Shown piece after piece: positions 42,786 through 52,223 of a DNA stretch of 64,000 bases (its first letter is position 1; every line of letters starts with the position of its first letter). Both the position numbers and the translations under genes were made by a program. Below the pieces are notes generated by a model, which was not told the DNA's origin, did not search any database, and saw only the letters and a list, made by a program, of their open reading frames with translations. Where the stretch lies: contig CAZDXB010000017.1 in the NCBI GenBank assembly GCA_964509335.1, positions 9,118 through 73,117 of the forward strand, read 5' to 3'. The stretch is from CAZDXB01 sp964509335. GTDB taxonomy: Bacteria > Bacteroidota > Ignavibacteria > Kapaibacteriales > UBA2268.

Positions 42786-45194
42786 ATGAGAAAATTCACT
42801 ACTTTTTGTATGATTGCTTTAATGGCAATATTCTGGTCATTTCAGGCGAACGCGGAAAGCCAACAAAGAGTTCTATTGGAATTCTTTACCGGCACCAGTT
42901 GTCCATATTGCGGACAAAACGGTAAACCCGCAATGGAAGACGCCGTGAATAAATACGACGGACAAGTTATTGGAGTCGAGCTTCACGTAGGAAGCGGAGA
43001 CCCGTTCAATACCCAAGACGCGTTACAAGTAGCCGGAGCGTTCGGCGTTTCGGGGATACCTACCGGTTTGATAAGCCGCAATCCATTCAATACGGAACAA
43101 GGAATGCAATTTCTTATGCCGCCCAGCGCTTGGGACCAAACTTGCGGTATTATTTTAGACAATCAAGAACACGTCGTTGACGTTGAATTGTTCTATAGTA
43201 TCAACGAATCCACTCGAGAACTGACCGCCACAATTGAAGCGGAGTTTCTTCAGGATATTAACGAGACCGGCGAGCTTAGATTCAACGTTTACGTCGTCGA
43301 AGATAATTTGATTTACAATCAAGCGGGAGCCGGCAACAACTACAACCATCAAAACGTGCTTAGGGATATGATAGGCGGTCCTTGGGGAACGGAAGGGAAA
43401 ATCCCCAGTAGCGTTTCAGCCGGCGACGTTTACAGTCATACCTACAATTACACAATCGACGATTCTTGGAAGCTGGACGATTTAAGATTTATCGGTTTAG
43501 TTCAGGAATTTGGATTAAGCGGCCAGAATATTCGCGCCGATTACATTCAAGTGTTGAATTGCGTTCATGGAGAAGAACGGACGATTTCTTCCGAGTTGAC
43601 TTCATCCGGTTCGCACATTAGCGCTCAAAACGCCGGCGAAGCGTTCCAAAAGACGTTTACTTTGAAAAACGTAGCCGGCGAAAGAATATCTTTCGCCATA
43701 GAGACCGAGCTTTCCGAAAGAACTCCCGCCGACTGGACGACAGAAGTTGTAAAAGGCGTTTCGCAAGAAGACGATAAGAGCGAGAAGAGCCAAGAGGAAT
43801 ACGTTACCTTGGACGCCGAAGCGACCCGCGACATCACTTTGAAATTAATTCCCGGCGAAACTTTGGGCGCCGGCGACGTTAAAATGACGATTTACAATCG
43901 CTACGACCCGGGCGGGCAATCTAGCGGCGGAAAAATAACTGTCGTATCAAAAGGAATCGAATATTGCCAAGTTCTAGCGGCTCAAGATAACGACGCTAAC
44001 AGTCTATCTTCGCAGCTGAGCCAAACGGAAGCTAACTTTGTAGATTTACCTAAAGCGGATTTTCTAGAGACTTATTCTAATCTTACAAATTTACAAACAT
44101 TCGCTTGGACGCTCGGAGCGAGGGGTTCGTTCTCGAACGAGGAAGCGAGAGCTCTTAGAAATTTAATTCATCAAGATAAAAACATTCTAATTAGCGGCGC
44201 TTTGTCGTTCCCATCTTTAAGTAACGCGACTCCGAACGTATTGGAAGATTTAGGCGTTGAATTTGTGTCGGATTGCTTCCAAGGAGCCGGCGACGGCGAA
44301 ATAAGATTAGCCGGCTACGACGGCGACCCAATCACGGACGGTTTTCAAGAAGAGGCTACTTTAAAGCATTATTTAACGCAAGCTATCGAGATTACCGACC
44401 CCGATATAGCGTCTCCGATTTTGAAGCATCAATACGTCGATACTGTTGTAGCCGCGAGAACCAAGCTGGAAAGCTCTAAGGTTGTGCTGCTAGGGATTAA
44501 TCCGCATATATTCGAAAACACTCCGGCGACCGAAGAAATAGTCGTGAAGTCTTTCGAGTGGATGGGCGACTATATGCCGCAAATCGCCTGCAATGAGGAA
44601 ATAGTATTTGAAACGACCGATATTGGAACGAGTAGCGAAAAGGTGTTCGAAATTGAGAATAACGGCGAAAGAGATTTGGAGATAACGCAATTGGAGGTTG
44701 AATATAGCTATCAGCATATATTTTCAATTGTTGACGCCGATTTTCCAATGACCATTCCCAGCGGAGAACCGGGCGAGGTAACCGTTAGGTTCGCGCCGGC
44801 TGACGAAATTGAATATAATTCTTATATGACGATTTATTCGAACGCCGAAAACAATCCCGAATTGAACGTTAATTTGAGCGGCGAAGGAGAAGAGGGCGTA
44901 GGAGTAGGCGATTACGCGAAAAACTCAAAATCGCTCGATATCAAGATTGCTCCTAATCCGGTAACGGACAACGCGAAAGTTGAATTGATACTCAGCGAGG
45001 CGATTTCTTCGACGATTAAAGTAGATTTAATAGACGTTAGCGGCAAGTTGATAAGAAACATCGCGAATGAAACATTCTCGGTCGGCGAGAGCGCGTTGGA
45101 TTTCGACGCCGGCGATTTAAGTTCGGGCAAATACTATATTATAGCGAGCTCGGGCGATAAATCCACCGTCGTTCCTTTAGTAATCGAAAGATAA
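42786..45194 (+). CDS. Omp28-like thioredoxin-fold protein with Ig-like domain and T9SS sorting domain
   Basis: The 802-aa protein has a signal peptide (about 1-23), then a thioredoxin-like Omp28 domain with the redox motif Cys39-Pro-Tyr-Cys42 in LLEFFTGTSCPYCG and a cis-Pro-type GVSGIPTGLISR. A region of unknown fold occupies about 265-600. A HYDIN/DUF1573-like Ig domain (FETTDIGTSSEKVFEIENNG onward) and a T9SS sorting domain (KIAPNPVTDNAKVEL to PLVIER) follow. Omp28-type proteins are exported and may act in thiol chemistry or just bind. AAAAGGAG lies 6 bases before the ATG. It stands alone between a leader hairpin and a terminator. Confidence 0.85.
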   Translation: MRKFTTFCMIALMAIFWSFQANAESQQRVLLEFFTGTSCPYCGQNGKPAMEDAVNKYDGQVIGVELHVGSGDPFNTQDALQVAGAFGVSGIPTGLISRNPFNTEQGMQFLMPPSAWDQTCGIILDNQEHVVDVELFYSINESTRELTATIEAEFLQDINETGELRFNVYVVEDNLIYNQAGAGNNYNHQNVLRDMIGGPWGTEGKIPSSVSAGDVYSHTYNYTIDDSWKLDDLRFIGLVQEFGLSGQNIRADYIQVLNCVHGEERTISSELTSSGSHISAQNAGEAFQKTFTLKNVAGERISFAIETELSERTPADWTTEVVKGVSQEDDKSEKSQEEYVTLDAEATRDITLKLIPGETLGAGDVKMTIYNRYDPGGQSSGGKITVVSKGIEYCQVLAAQDNDANSLSSQLSQTEANFVDLPKADFLETYSNLTNLQTFAWTLGARGSFSNEEARALRNLIHQDKNILISGALSFPSLSNATPNVLEDLGVEFVSDCFQGAGDGEIRLAGYDGDPITDGFQEEATLKHYLTQAIEITDPDIASPILKHQYVDTVVAARTKLESSKVVLLGINPHIFENTPATEEIVVKSFEWMGDYMPQIACNEEIVFETTDIGTSSEKVFEIENNGERDLEITQLEVEYSYQHIFSIVDADFPMTIPSGEPGEVTVRFAPADEIEYNSYMTIYSNAENNPELNVNLSGEGEEGVGVGDYAKNSKSLDIKIAPNPVTDNAKVELILSEAISSTIKVDLIDVSGKLIRNIANETFSVGESALDFDAGDLSSGKYYIIASSGDKSTVVPLVIER

Positions 45195-45218
45195 TCTCGT
45201 AATTGATATAACGATAAA

Positions 45219-45254
45219 AAGGCTCCGTCTTGAATAAAGGCGGAGCTTTTTTTA
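45219..45254 (+). terminator. Rho-independent terminator of the Omp28-like gene
   Basis: GCTCCG (45222-45227), a loop of 13, CGGAGC (45241-45246) and then TTTTTTT. The A run before the stem pairs with the T run, so it also works for the convergent cupin gene. Confidence 0.8.
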
Positions 45255-45308
45255 TTGCCTGAATTGTATGGAGATTAGCGTTTTGAAGGGGATTATGTAA
45301 ATAGACTT

Positions 45309-45623
45309 TTAAAAATGAACGGCTAGCCAAATCGTTTTTCTGCTGTCGTCGGTTCGTTCGACTCTGTGTTTTTTGCCGGCGGGAATGAAAATATAGTCGC
45401 CGGGGCGCATTTTAAAAGGCTGTTCTTCGCCTTCGAACAGAATCTCGCCGAATCCCGATAGAACTATTACCCATTCGTTTTTGACCCCCTCCAGCCACTC
45501 GCCTTTTGGCGTTGAGTTGCCGCTGGAGACTATTCGCTCTATTTTCAAAGCGTCGTTTTTCAACAGCGATTCGAAAACTTCTTGTTTTGATTCCGGCAGA
45601 TTGTCGTATATATTGTTTATCAT
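45309..45623 (-). CDS. Small cupin-domain protein
   Basis: The 104-aa protein is a single cupin barrel. The second cupin motif reads MRPGDYIFIPAGKKHRVE. The first is partly degenerate (EWVIVLSGFGEILFEGEEQP) without the usual two His of the metal site, so a metal is uncertain. Small stand-alone cupins bind or isomerise small molecules. Its ATG overlaps the TGA of tyrS by 4 bp, so it is translated with that gene. Confidence 0.82.
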   Translation of the reverse strand: MINNIYDNLPESKQEVFESLLKNDALKIERIVSSGNSTPKGEWLEGVKNEWVIVLSGFGEILFEGEEQPFKMRPGDYIFIPAGKKHRVERTDDSRKTIWLAVHF

Positions 45624-46840
45624 TTTTTAACCTTTACTTTTAAAAACTTCCTTTTTCCAACTTTTATTAATCTTTGCTCGCTTAAATCAATATTAGCGTG
45701 AATATCGGTTTCTTTCTTATCGTCGATTGAAACGGCTTTTTGTTTTATCATCCGTCGAGCCTCGCTTTTAGAGGACGTTAATTTCGTCGTCGCCAAGACG
45801 TCCGCTAACGGCGGACTTGTCGAATCCAAATCAAGCTCGACTTCTTCGATTTTGTCCGGCGTTTTCTTTTTGACGAAAATCTTGTCGAATTCTTTTCTCG
45901 CGGCTTCGGCGGCTTCCTCGCCGCAATAAACGCCCGCTATCGCCTTAGCTACTTTAACTTTTGCCGCGCGCGGGTGGAGCGAGCCGTCCTTTAGTCCGTC
46001 TTCCATTTTCTTTACTTCTTCTTTGGAAGCCCAAGCGCCGTATCTATAATAAGTCGCTATCAATTCATCGGGGATTGACATAACTTTCCCGAATATCTCT
46101 TTCGGTTCTTCGGTAATAGATATGTAATTGTCGAGCGATTTGCTCATTTTATCCTTGCCGCCGGTGCCTTCCAGGAGCGGCATCGTTACTAAGCATTGAG
46201 GCTCTTTGCCGTAAGTTTTTTGGATTTCCCTGCCGACCAGTAAATTGAATGTTTGGTCGGTGCCTCCCAACTCAACGTCCGATTCGATAGCCACCGAATC
46301 CATAGCCTGCGCCATCGGATACAGAAATTCGTGCAAGCTAATAGGCGTTCCGCTATTGTATCTTTTGTGAAAGTCGTCTCTTTCGAGCAACTGAGCGACG
46401 GTATAATTAGACGCCAATTTAATCACGTCCGCGAAATTCAACTTAGAAAGCCAATCGGAATTGTATTTTACTTCCAATCTATCTTCGCTTAATATTATCG
46501 TCGCTTGTTCGAGATAAGTGCGTCCGTTTTCTTTTGTTTGTTCCATACTCAGCTGTGGTCTGGTTTTGGATTTGCCGCTCGGGTCGCCTATCATAGCCGT
46601 AAAATCGCCGATAACCAATATCGCCTTATGCCCCAAATCCTGAAATTGCCGCATCTTATGCAATACGACCGCGTGTCCAATGTGCAAATCCGGCTTGCTA
46701 GGGTCGCAGCCGAGTTTAACGTTCAACGGTTTGCCGCTTTTAATAGATTTCTCGATTTTCGCGGCTAATTCATCTTCGGGAATAATCTCGACCGCTCCTT
46801 TGCGTATGGCGTCTATCTGTTCGTTTACGCTGGGAAACAT
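45620..46840 (-). CDS. tyrS: Tyrosyl-tRNA synthetase
   Basis: The 406-aa class I synthetase has the HIGH motif in CDPSKPDLHIGHAVVLHKM, KMSKS in GGKDKMSKSLDNYISI and a C-terminal S4 RNA-binding domain (LTSSKSEARRMIKQKAVSID). The lead-in NVKLGCDPSKPDLHIGHA is characteristic of the TyrS2/TyrZ branch rather than the E. coli type. It attaches tyrosine to tRNA-Tyr. smpB lies 16 bp upstream on the same strand. Confidence 0.96.
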   Translation of the reverse strand: MFPSVNEQIDAIRKGAVEIIPEDELAAKIEKSIKSGKPLNVKLGCDPSKPDLHIGHAVVLHKMRQFQDLGHKAILVIGDFTAMIGDPSGKSKTRPQLSMEQTKENGRTYLEQATIILSEDRLEVKYNSDWLSKLNFADVIKLASNYTVAQLLERDDFHKRYNSGTPISLHEFLYPMAQAMDSVAIESDVELGGTDQTFNLLVGREIQKTYGKEPQCLVTMPLLEGTGGKDKMSKSLDNYISITEEPKEIFGKVMSIPDELIATYYRYGAWASKEEVKKMEDGLKDGSLHPRAAKVKVAKAIAGVYCGEEAAEAARKEFDKIFVKKKTPDKIEEVELDLDSTSPPLADVLATTKLTSSKSEARRMIKQKAVSIDDKKETDIHANIDLSEQRLIKVGKRKFLKVKVKK

Positions 46841-46856
46841 TCGCCGTCCTTTCGAA

Positions 46857-47342
46857 TTAATATTTGAACTTTCTTCTCATTTCTTTATCGGCTTCTTTCT
46901 TGCGTTTGGCTTCTCTCTTGTCGTATTTCTTCTTAGCTTTAACCACTCCCAATTCGACTTTTAAAAAAGCTCCCGAAAAATAAACCGATAACGGAATAAT
47001 CGTCAATCCTTTTTCTTGCACCGCGGTTTTCAATCTTACCGCTTCTCTTTTATTGACTAAAAGCTTCCTTCGTCTTTTTGGCTCGTGATTTTGTATATTG
47101 CCGCCTTCGTAAGGGCTTATGTGCATATTTATCATATACAAATCGTTGCTGTTGGAGCTTGGAAAACCGGCGTAGGCTTCTTGAAGACTGATTTTGCCTT
47201 GCCTGACCGATTTTACCTCCGTGCCTTTTAATACTATTCCCGCTTCTACGGTTTGCAATACGAAAAAATCGCGCAGAGCTTTCTTGTTCGTCGCCACTAC
47301 GCGCGGTTCTCCTCTTTCCATTATTTCGTACGACTTTGCCAT
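46857..47342 (-). CDS. smpB: SsrA-binding protein SmpB
   Basis: The 161-aa protein has the SmpB beta-barrel: VLQTVEAGIVLKGTEVKSVRQGKISLQEAYA, then NMHISPYEGGNIQNHEPKRRRKLL. A long basic C-terminal tail (KKYDKREAKRKKEADKEMRR) is expected to enter the ribosomal A site. With tmRNA it rescues stalled ribosomes. No ssrA gene is seen in this window. Confidence 0.97.
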   Translation of the reverse strand: MAKSYEIMERGEPRVVATNKKALRDFFVLQTVEAGIVLKGTEVKSVRQGKISLQEAYAGFPSSNSNDLYMINMHISPYEGGNIQNHEPKRRRKLLVNKREAVRLKTAVQEKGLTIIPLSVYFSGAFLKVELGVVKAKKKYDKREAKRKKEADKEMRRKFKY

Positions 47343-47483
47343 AAAAGCGTTAAATAATAAATAAACAAACTACAAAAATAAAGTTTTTTTTTCACTGATA
47401 AAAACCGACGTCGAACGCTCCTTCCGCTCTAACGCGCGAGCGGAGCTTCGCGTCTGCGTTTCGATATTTTTATTTTTTTGGAG

Positions 47484-48128
47484 TTACGCGAAAGACGAAC
47501 GCGAAGTTTGGTTTTTTTTAGTTCGTCTTTTATTGCGAATTAACGCGTATATAATATATCCAATCATACCGACAACTATTAGCGTAAAAAAAACTTTAGA
47601 CCAAGAGAAAGTCGGCGGATAAACTCCGACCGTTCCGTCGGGGTTGTCGGCGTAATAGGGTCTGCTGTAATAAAACGCGGGATGAAAGGGAGTAAACCAC
47701 AGCCAGCTGGTAGTTCCCATTAAGTATCCGGTCATCAAGCCGCTGCCGTAGCCGCCGTAATTGTTGACGACGTATCTCTGGGAATTTCCGTTCTTGGAAA
47801 TAGTTTTCGTAGATTTTTTTCTCGGCGTTCCGTATTTGCTAGTATATTGTTTGGAAGAGCTTAGTCTTTTGCCGCCGAAACTCGACGCCGCTTTTTGCGA
47901 AGGCGTTTGTTTTCTTGTTGTCCTCTTGCCGCCGAGCGAAGAGGGCGGCTTTTTTTGCGTAGTTCTCGGTTTGGTTTTTTTATAAGACCGGCTCCTCGAA
48001 CCGCCAAAGCTACGCTTGCCGCCGAAGCCTCGCCTCGCTTCCGCTAAATCAGGCGATATAAAAACAAACAAAGTAGCTATTAATATTAGCGAACCGATAA
48101 TCCTCGCCGTTCGATTTTTAGAGTTCAT
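47484..48128 (-). CDS. Basic Ser/Gly/Lys-rich exported or membrane protein, unknown
   Basis: The 214-aa protein has an N-terminal hydrophobic segment ending in AEARRGFGG (a likely signal peptide cleaved after AEA). A very basic low-complexity region follows, with recurring SFGGKR or SLGGKR units (GFGGKRSFGG, SSLGGKRTT, SSFGGKRLS). Then comes a Gly/Tyr-rich part (VVNNYGGYGSGLMTGYLMG), a C-terminal transmembrane helix (VFFTLIVVGMIGYIIYALI) and a basic cytosolic tail. I do not know the function. The helix and basic ends suggest an inner-membrane protein facing the periplasm. Confidence 0.6.
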   Translation of the reverse strand: MNSKNRTARIIGSLILIATLFVFISPDLAEARRGFGGKRSFGGSRSRSYKKTKPRTTQKKPPSSLGGKRTTRKQTPSQKAASSFGGKRLSSSKQYTSKYGTPRKKSTKTISKNGNSQRYVVNNYGGYGSGLMTGYLMGTTSWLWFTPFHPAFYYSRPYYADNPDGTVGVYPPTFSWSKVFFTLIVVGMIGYIIYALIRNKRRTKKNQTSRSSFA

Positions 48129-48201
48129 ACTGATTCCAAATTAATTTATTTGACATAACTGTAATATTCAAAAAATTCCCTAACGGAAGCGAGCCGTTTT
48201 C

Positions 48202-48233
48202 CTCGTTCCCAAATTGGAATTTGGGAATGAGGA
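48202..48233. repeat. Dispersed palindromic repeat, intact copy
   Basis: CCTCGTTCCCAAATT and AATTTGGGAATGAGG (48201-48215 and 48218-48232) form a near-perfect 15-bp inverted repeat around GG, with one G-T mismatch. It lies between two unknown minus-strand genes. A degenerate copy is at 11658-11689. Confidence 0.75.
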
Positions 48234-48246
48234 GTCATAGTTCAAT

Positions 48247-48720
48247 TCAAAATATTTGCTCGGTTTCCAAAGAATCGTCTTCCTCCCTAAAAATAATTTC
48301 GGCTATGAACTTCGCTCCTCCGCTCAATTTCTTGGAAGAAAAGAACTTTTTTATTCCGTTCTCGTCTTCGGTTCCTTTTATATGAATAAGCATATCTACG
48401 ATTCCGTCCAGCGGCTCTTCGTTCCAAGAGACGACAGTCGAGTCTAAGTCTCCTTCGCTTTCTATCGTAAGAAGCTGCAATTCCATAGCGTCTTCCTCCG
48501 TGAACGAAGGCTCGGTCGTTTCGGCTTCCACTAAATAATCCGTGAAAATCTTCTTTGTATATACGTTCTTGTCCTTGCCTACGTATTGAACGAAGGCGTC
48601 AAAACCGCCCGTTTCGTCGATATGAACAAAAATCTCCTTAATCCCGCTCAGTTGAGCTCCGTTATAGTAAACGGCGGTTTTTTCCAGCATCCCGTTACTC
48701 TCGATTGAAAATTCAGGCAT
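48247..48720 (-). CDS. Unknown acidic protein with an internal duplication
   Basis: The 157-aa protein has no signal peptide. Residues 4-35 (FSIESNGMLEKTAVYYNG, then AQLSGIKEIFVHID) and 83-115 (LTIESEGDLDSTVVSWNE, then EPLDGIVDMLIHIK) are clearly two copies of one motif, a strand, a TxV/VVxW strand and an amphipathic LxGIxxxxxHI strand. It looks like a two-unit beta protein. The C-terminus is acidic. Family not recognised. It lies 118 bp upstream of the 47484 gene on the same strand, separated by a palindromic repeat. Confidence 0.6.
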   Translation of the reverse strand: MPEFSIESNGMLEKTAVYYNGAQLSGIKEIFVHIDETGGFDAFVQYVGKDKNVYTKKIFTDYLVEAETTEPSFTEEDAMELQLLTIESEGDLDSTVVSWNEEPLDGIVDMLIHIKGTEDENGIKKFFSSKKLSGGAKFIAEIIFREEDDSLETEQIF

Positions 48721-48891
48721 AACCCCACTTCAATTATCAATAATTTTTTTGCAAAATATGAAAGAAGTCGATAATTGAAAAATATTTTCCGTTCTAAAAA
48801 TTTTGTTTAACATCAAAAAATTAGTATAATAGATTTCTAAAATAACATCTAAGATTAAAATTAATTCATTTTATAAATGAAGGAGGATGCT

Positions 48892-51800
48892 ATGAACACC
48901 GCAACTTTATTTTTCTTCAATTCTATTTTATTTTTATTATTAACGTTTTCAAGCGCGACAAGCCAAACGGAGTGTCCCGACATAACGTTCGATTCCGACG
49001 CGACGGTCGGAGCTGGCTGTTATAAGTTTGATTTTACTCATGGATGCCCTTCCGGCAGCGCTATGGGGCATATAATTTTAGAGATTATCAGTCCGTCAGG
49101 CGTCCATTTTGAATCGGCGAGCGTGTCGGGCTCCGCGTCCGCGGACGGTTGGACGGCGATTACTTCCCCGACGTCGATTACTTATACCGGAGGCGGCTCG
49201 TCGTTTTATGCAGTCGGCGACCACGCGGAGACTTTTCATTTTTGTCTGGCGGGGCATCCAAGCGACGTTACGATATTGTGGAAGACCTATAAAGGATTAA
49301 GGGATAAAGTCCTTTGCGTAGATTCCGCCGGAGTAGAATACGACGAGAACGAGCCTTGCGCTTCAGTTTGCTTTAATCCCGCCGACACCGCTATGGTTAA
49401 TCTTCCTTCGAGTTCGGTTTACGTCAACGCCAATCCGGGTTTTACTTGGGAGTGTTGGTTTAAGTTGAATTCGGCTATTACCGATTCGAGCGTAGGTTAT
49501 AATCAATCTTTAATTTCGATAGATCGCAATTGTCCTACTCCCGGACGAGATATTTTTATCGGATTCGGTTCAACTTACGAGCCGATGGGGGGAGGAACTC
49601 CGAAGGACGAAATTACTTTTTGGGTCGATACCCATACTCCATCTTCGCCGCCGCTACATTGGAAACCCGCCGGCGGTTTTTCGCCGGGCGTGTGGTATTT
49701 CGTTGCCGGAGGGGTAGATTATACGAGTAGATCTTTTGGCCTTGCCGTTGGAAAACGCAACCCCGCTACTAATAGCTGCGAAATTATTTTCGACACTATT
49801 AGAACATACCCCAACGAACCTATTGGAGGTCCTTTTAAACCTTCGATTGGAAGTTGGGGCAATATACCGCGCGATTCAATTTATAAGAATACTTTCTTTA
49901 ACGGATGCATCGACGAAGTAAGATTTTGGGATGTGCCGAGAAGCCGAGACGAAGTCCAAGGTGATATGTGCAATTGCTTATATAACGCGAGCGATTTACC
50001 GAGCCATTTAGCGGCGTATTATCCGATTTTATACAGCGACGGCGTTCCGACGCCCTTAAATCCGTTGAATTCGATTAGCGAATTAGTTCTCGGCTTGGAC
50101 GGCGAGGTTCGTCGCGCTAATTTGGCTACACAGCCTAATTCCGCGCCTTTGGGCTGTTGCTATGAAGTAAGTTGCGATAGTTTGAGCGTGAGTTATTTGG
50201 CTTTCGATTCGCAGACAGATTCGGCTGATTGTTGTTATTCGTTCGATATAACCTCGACGATTCCGTTTTCTAATATTAACCGCGTTACTTTCAGACCAGT
50301 GCAGCCCGGAGTTTCTATACTGACTTCGTCCGCGTCCGCTCCCGCGGGATGGGGCGCTACTTTACCTAGCTCGCCTACGACGGACAGTATTGGTTGGATG
50401 GTCCCCAATCCTTCGACTGGATTAAACGCGGGCACATATTCGTCGTTTGATTTATGTTTTATCAATAATAGCGGTTCTTCGTATATTACCGTTGAAATAC
50501 TTTATTCAGACGGCTCTGTAAGTAATATCGGCGACGTTATTTGTTCGGAACAAATAAGAGTTGAATGCGAATCTCAAAATAAATGCGATAGTTTAATAGC
50601 CGATTTTTCGTATGTTGAACCGTCGATTGATGATCCTGCCGATTGTTGCTATTCATCAACTATTACGGCGCTGAGTGATTTTTCAAATATTGAAGTCGTT
50701 AGCTTTACTCCATTAGAATCTGGAGTAGATATAGTTTCTTCTTCCGCTCCCGCCGGCTGGGGAACTTACAGCCCAATGACTCCGAATTCTGTAAGTTGGA
50801 TGGTGCCGAGTCCTCCAGGATTGAGCGCGGGAACTTATTCATCGTTTGATTTCTGCTTTACTAATAGTTCGGGAACTAATCCATTCCCGCTTCAAGTGGC
50901 ATACACAGACGCTAATTACGGCGAGATTTGTTTAGATACGATTATGATTAGATGTCAGCCAAGCGACGACTGCGACAGTTTAAGTGTCGATTATAAGTCT
51001 TTCGAGCCGCCTACCGATTCGGCGGATTGCTGTTATTCTTTCGCTATTACCGCGGGAATGACGTATCCGACTGTCGAAGTCGTTAGCTTTACTCCGTTAG
51101 CCGGCGGCGTTTCCATACATACTCCGTCGGCTTCCGCGCCTGCGGGCTGGAGCGCTATGACGCCTCCGATGACGCCGAATTCAGTGAGCTGGATTGTGCC
51201 GAGCCCGCCGGGATTAGGCGCGGGAACTCATTCGGCGTTCGATTTGTGTTTTATTAATAGTTCGGCGACTAATCCGTTCCCGCTTCAAATAGCTTACACC
51301 GACGCTAATTACGGCGAGATTTGCTTAGACACTATTATGATTAAATGCGAGCCCGATTCGGTTCCTTGCCCGGAGGAAGATACGACCGTTTATGAGCTCT
51401 GCTGTAAAGAATCGAGATTCACTAATCCGTCGGCGATACAGAGAATCGATTGTCAAATAACCGGAGGCACCGGAACGATTAGAATGTTATTTGCCGGCTG
51501 CGGGCATTCCTCTAGCTTTACGGCGACTAACGGCGGTATGTGGGATTTCTCGCCCTTTCCGACGGCGACGAGATTAACGGCTACGCTGTGCGCGCAACCA
51601 AGCGCGCCGGGCGGTTGGATAGATATGATTTGGACGGTTTACGTCCCTGGCGATACTTGTTATTACCAACAATCATTCCATTGCCCCGATACGACTACTC
51701 AGGTAATAGATTTCGATAAAGGTAAAGAATCGGTCAATTTCGCTCTGTTGCGAGGCGCGCCTAATCCCGCGGAAAACAAAATGACAATATTTTATTTAGT

Positions 51801-51999
51801 CGATAAAAGTCAATACGTTAGTATTGAATTGTTTAACGAAGCGGGCGAGAAAGTAAAAACTCTGAAGAACGAAATTGTAAGCGGCGGAATTAACGAGTTA
51901 AGAATCAACGCGGGCTTTTTATCTTCCGGCAATTATTACGTAGTAATGAAATCGAAAGACGGAAAAGTCTCGTCGCTTCCGATTGTAATCGTGAAATAA
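48892..51999 (+). CDS. Large LamG-domain T9SS-secreted protein with three tandem repeats
   Basis: The ATG at 48892 follows AAGGAGG with a 5-base spacer, so it is preferred over the ATG at 48877. The protein is 1035 aa. After the signal peptide there is a short beta domain, then a concanavalin/LamG domain (about 170-355, with FTWECWFKLNSAI and GCIDEVRFWDVPRSRDE). Three repeats of about 130 residues follow, each with a CDSLxVxY start, SADCCYSF, a VSFTPL strand, SAPAGW, VSWMVPSPPGLSAGTYSSFDF and DANYGEICLDTIM. A T9SS sorting domain closes it (GAPNPAENKMTIFYL to LPIVIVK). A surface adhesin or lectin is plausible. Confidence 0.82.
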   Translation: MNTATLFFFNSILFLLLTFSSATSQTECPDITFDSDATVGAGCYKFDFTHGCPSGSAMGHIILEIISPSGVHFESASVSGSASADGWTAITSPTSITYTGGGSSFYAVGDHAETFHFCLAGHPSDVTILWKTYKGLRDKVLCVDSAGVEYDENEPCASVCFNPADTAMVNLPSSSVYVNANPGFTWECWFKLNSAITDSSVGYNQSLISIDRNCPTPGRDIFIGFGSTYEPMGGGTPKDEITFWVDTHTPSSPPLHWKPAGGFSPGVWYFVAGGVDYTSRSFGLAVGKRNPATNSCEIIFDTIRTYPNEPIGGPFKPSIGSWGNIPRDSIYKNTFFNGCIDEVRFWDVPRSRDEVQGDMCNCLYNASDLPSHLAAYYPILYSDGVPTPLNPLNSISELVLGLDGEVRRANLATQPNSAPLGCCYEVSCDSLSVSYLAFDSQTDSADCCYSFDITSTIPFSNINRVTFRPVQPGVSILTSSASAPAGWGATLPSSPTTDSIGWMVPNPSTGLNAGTYSSFDLCFINNSGSSYITVEILYSDGSVSNIGDVICSEQIRVECESQNKCDSLIADFSYVEPSIDDPADCCYSSTITALSDFSNIEVVSFTPLESGVDIVSSSAPAGWGTYSPMTPNSVSWMVPSPPGLSAGTYSSFDFCFTNSSGTNPFPLQVAYTDANYGEICLDTIMIRCQPSDDCDSLSVDYKSFEPPTDSADCCYSFAITAGMTYPTVEVVSFTPLAGGVSIHTPSASAPAGWSAMTPPMTPNSVSWIVPSPPGLGAGTHSAFDLCFINSSATNPFPLQIAYTDANYGEICLDTIMIKCEPDSVPCPEEDTTVYELCCKESRFTNPSAIQRIDCQITGGTGTIRMLFAGCGHSSSFTATNGGMWDFSPFPTATRLTATLCAQPSAPGGWIDMIWTVYVPGDTCYYQQSFHCPDTTTQVIDFDKGKESVNFALLRGAPNPAENKMTIFYLVDKSQYVSIELFNEAGEKVKTLKNEIVSGGINELRINAGFLSSGNYYVVMKSKDGKVSSLPIVIVK

Positions 52000-52006
52000 A
52001 GTTACG

Positions 52007-52043
52007 GGCGGTTTCGCCTAAACGGCGGAATCGCCTATTTTTT
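52007..52043 (+). terminator. Terminator of the LamG protein gene
   Basis: GGCGGTTTCGCC (52007-52018) and GGCGGAATCGCC (52024-52035) pair over all 12 positions when G-U pairs are allowed, with loop TAAAC, followed by TATTTTTTT. Confidence 0.75.
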
Positions 52044-52223
52044 TATTGGCGCGTTATATATTCGTTTGCGCGCGGGTAATCGCTAAAATCGTTTTAGACG
52101 CTTTTTTGATTTTAATCCGCGAGAATTTTAAAAAAATTTAATTATTAAATTAAACTTTACTATTTTTGTACATCTTAATCAATCTTTGCAAATGTTTAGT
52201 AATATTATTAGAAGAGGGTGTCT

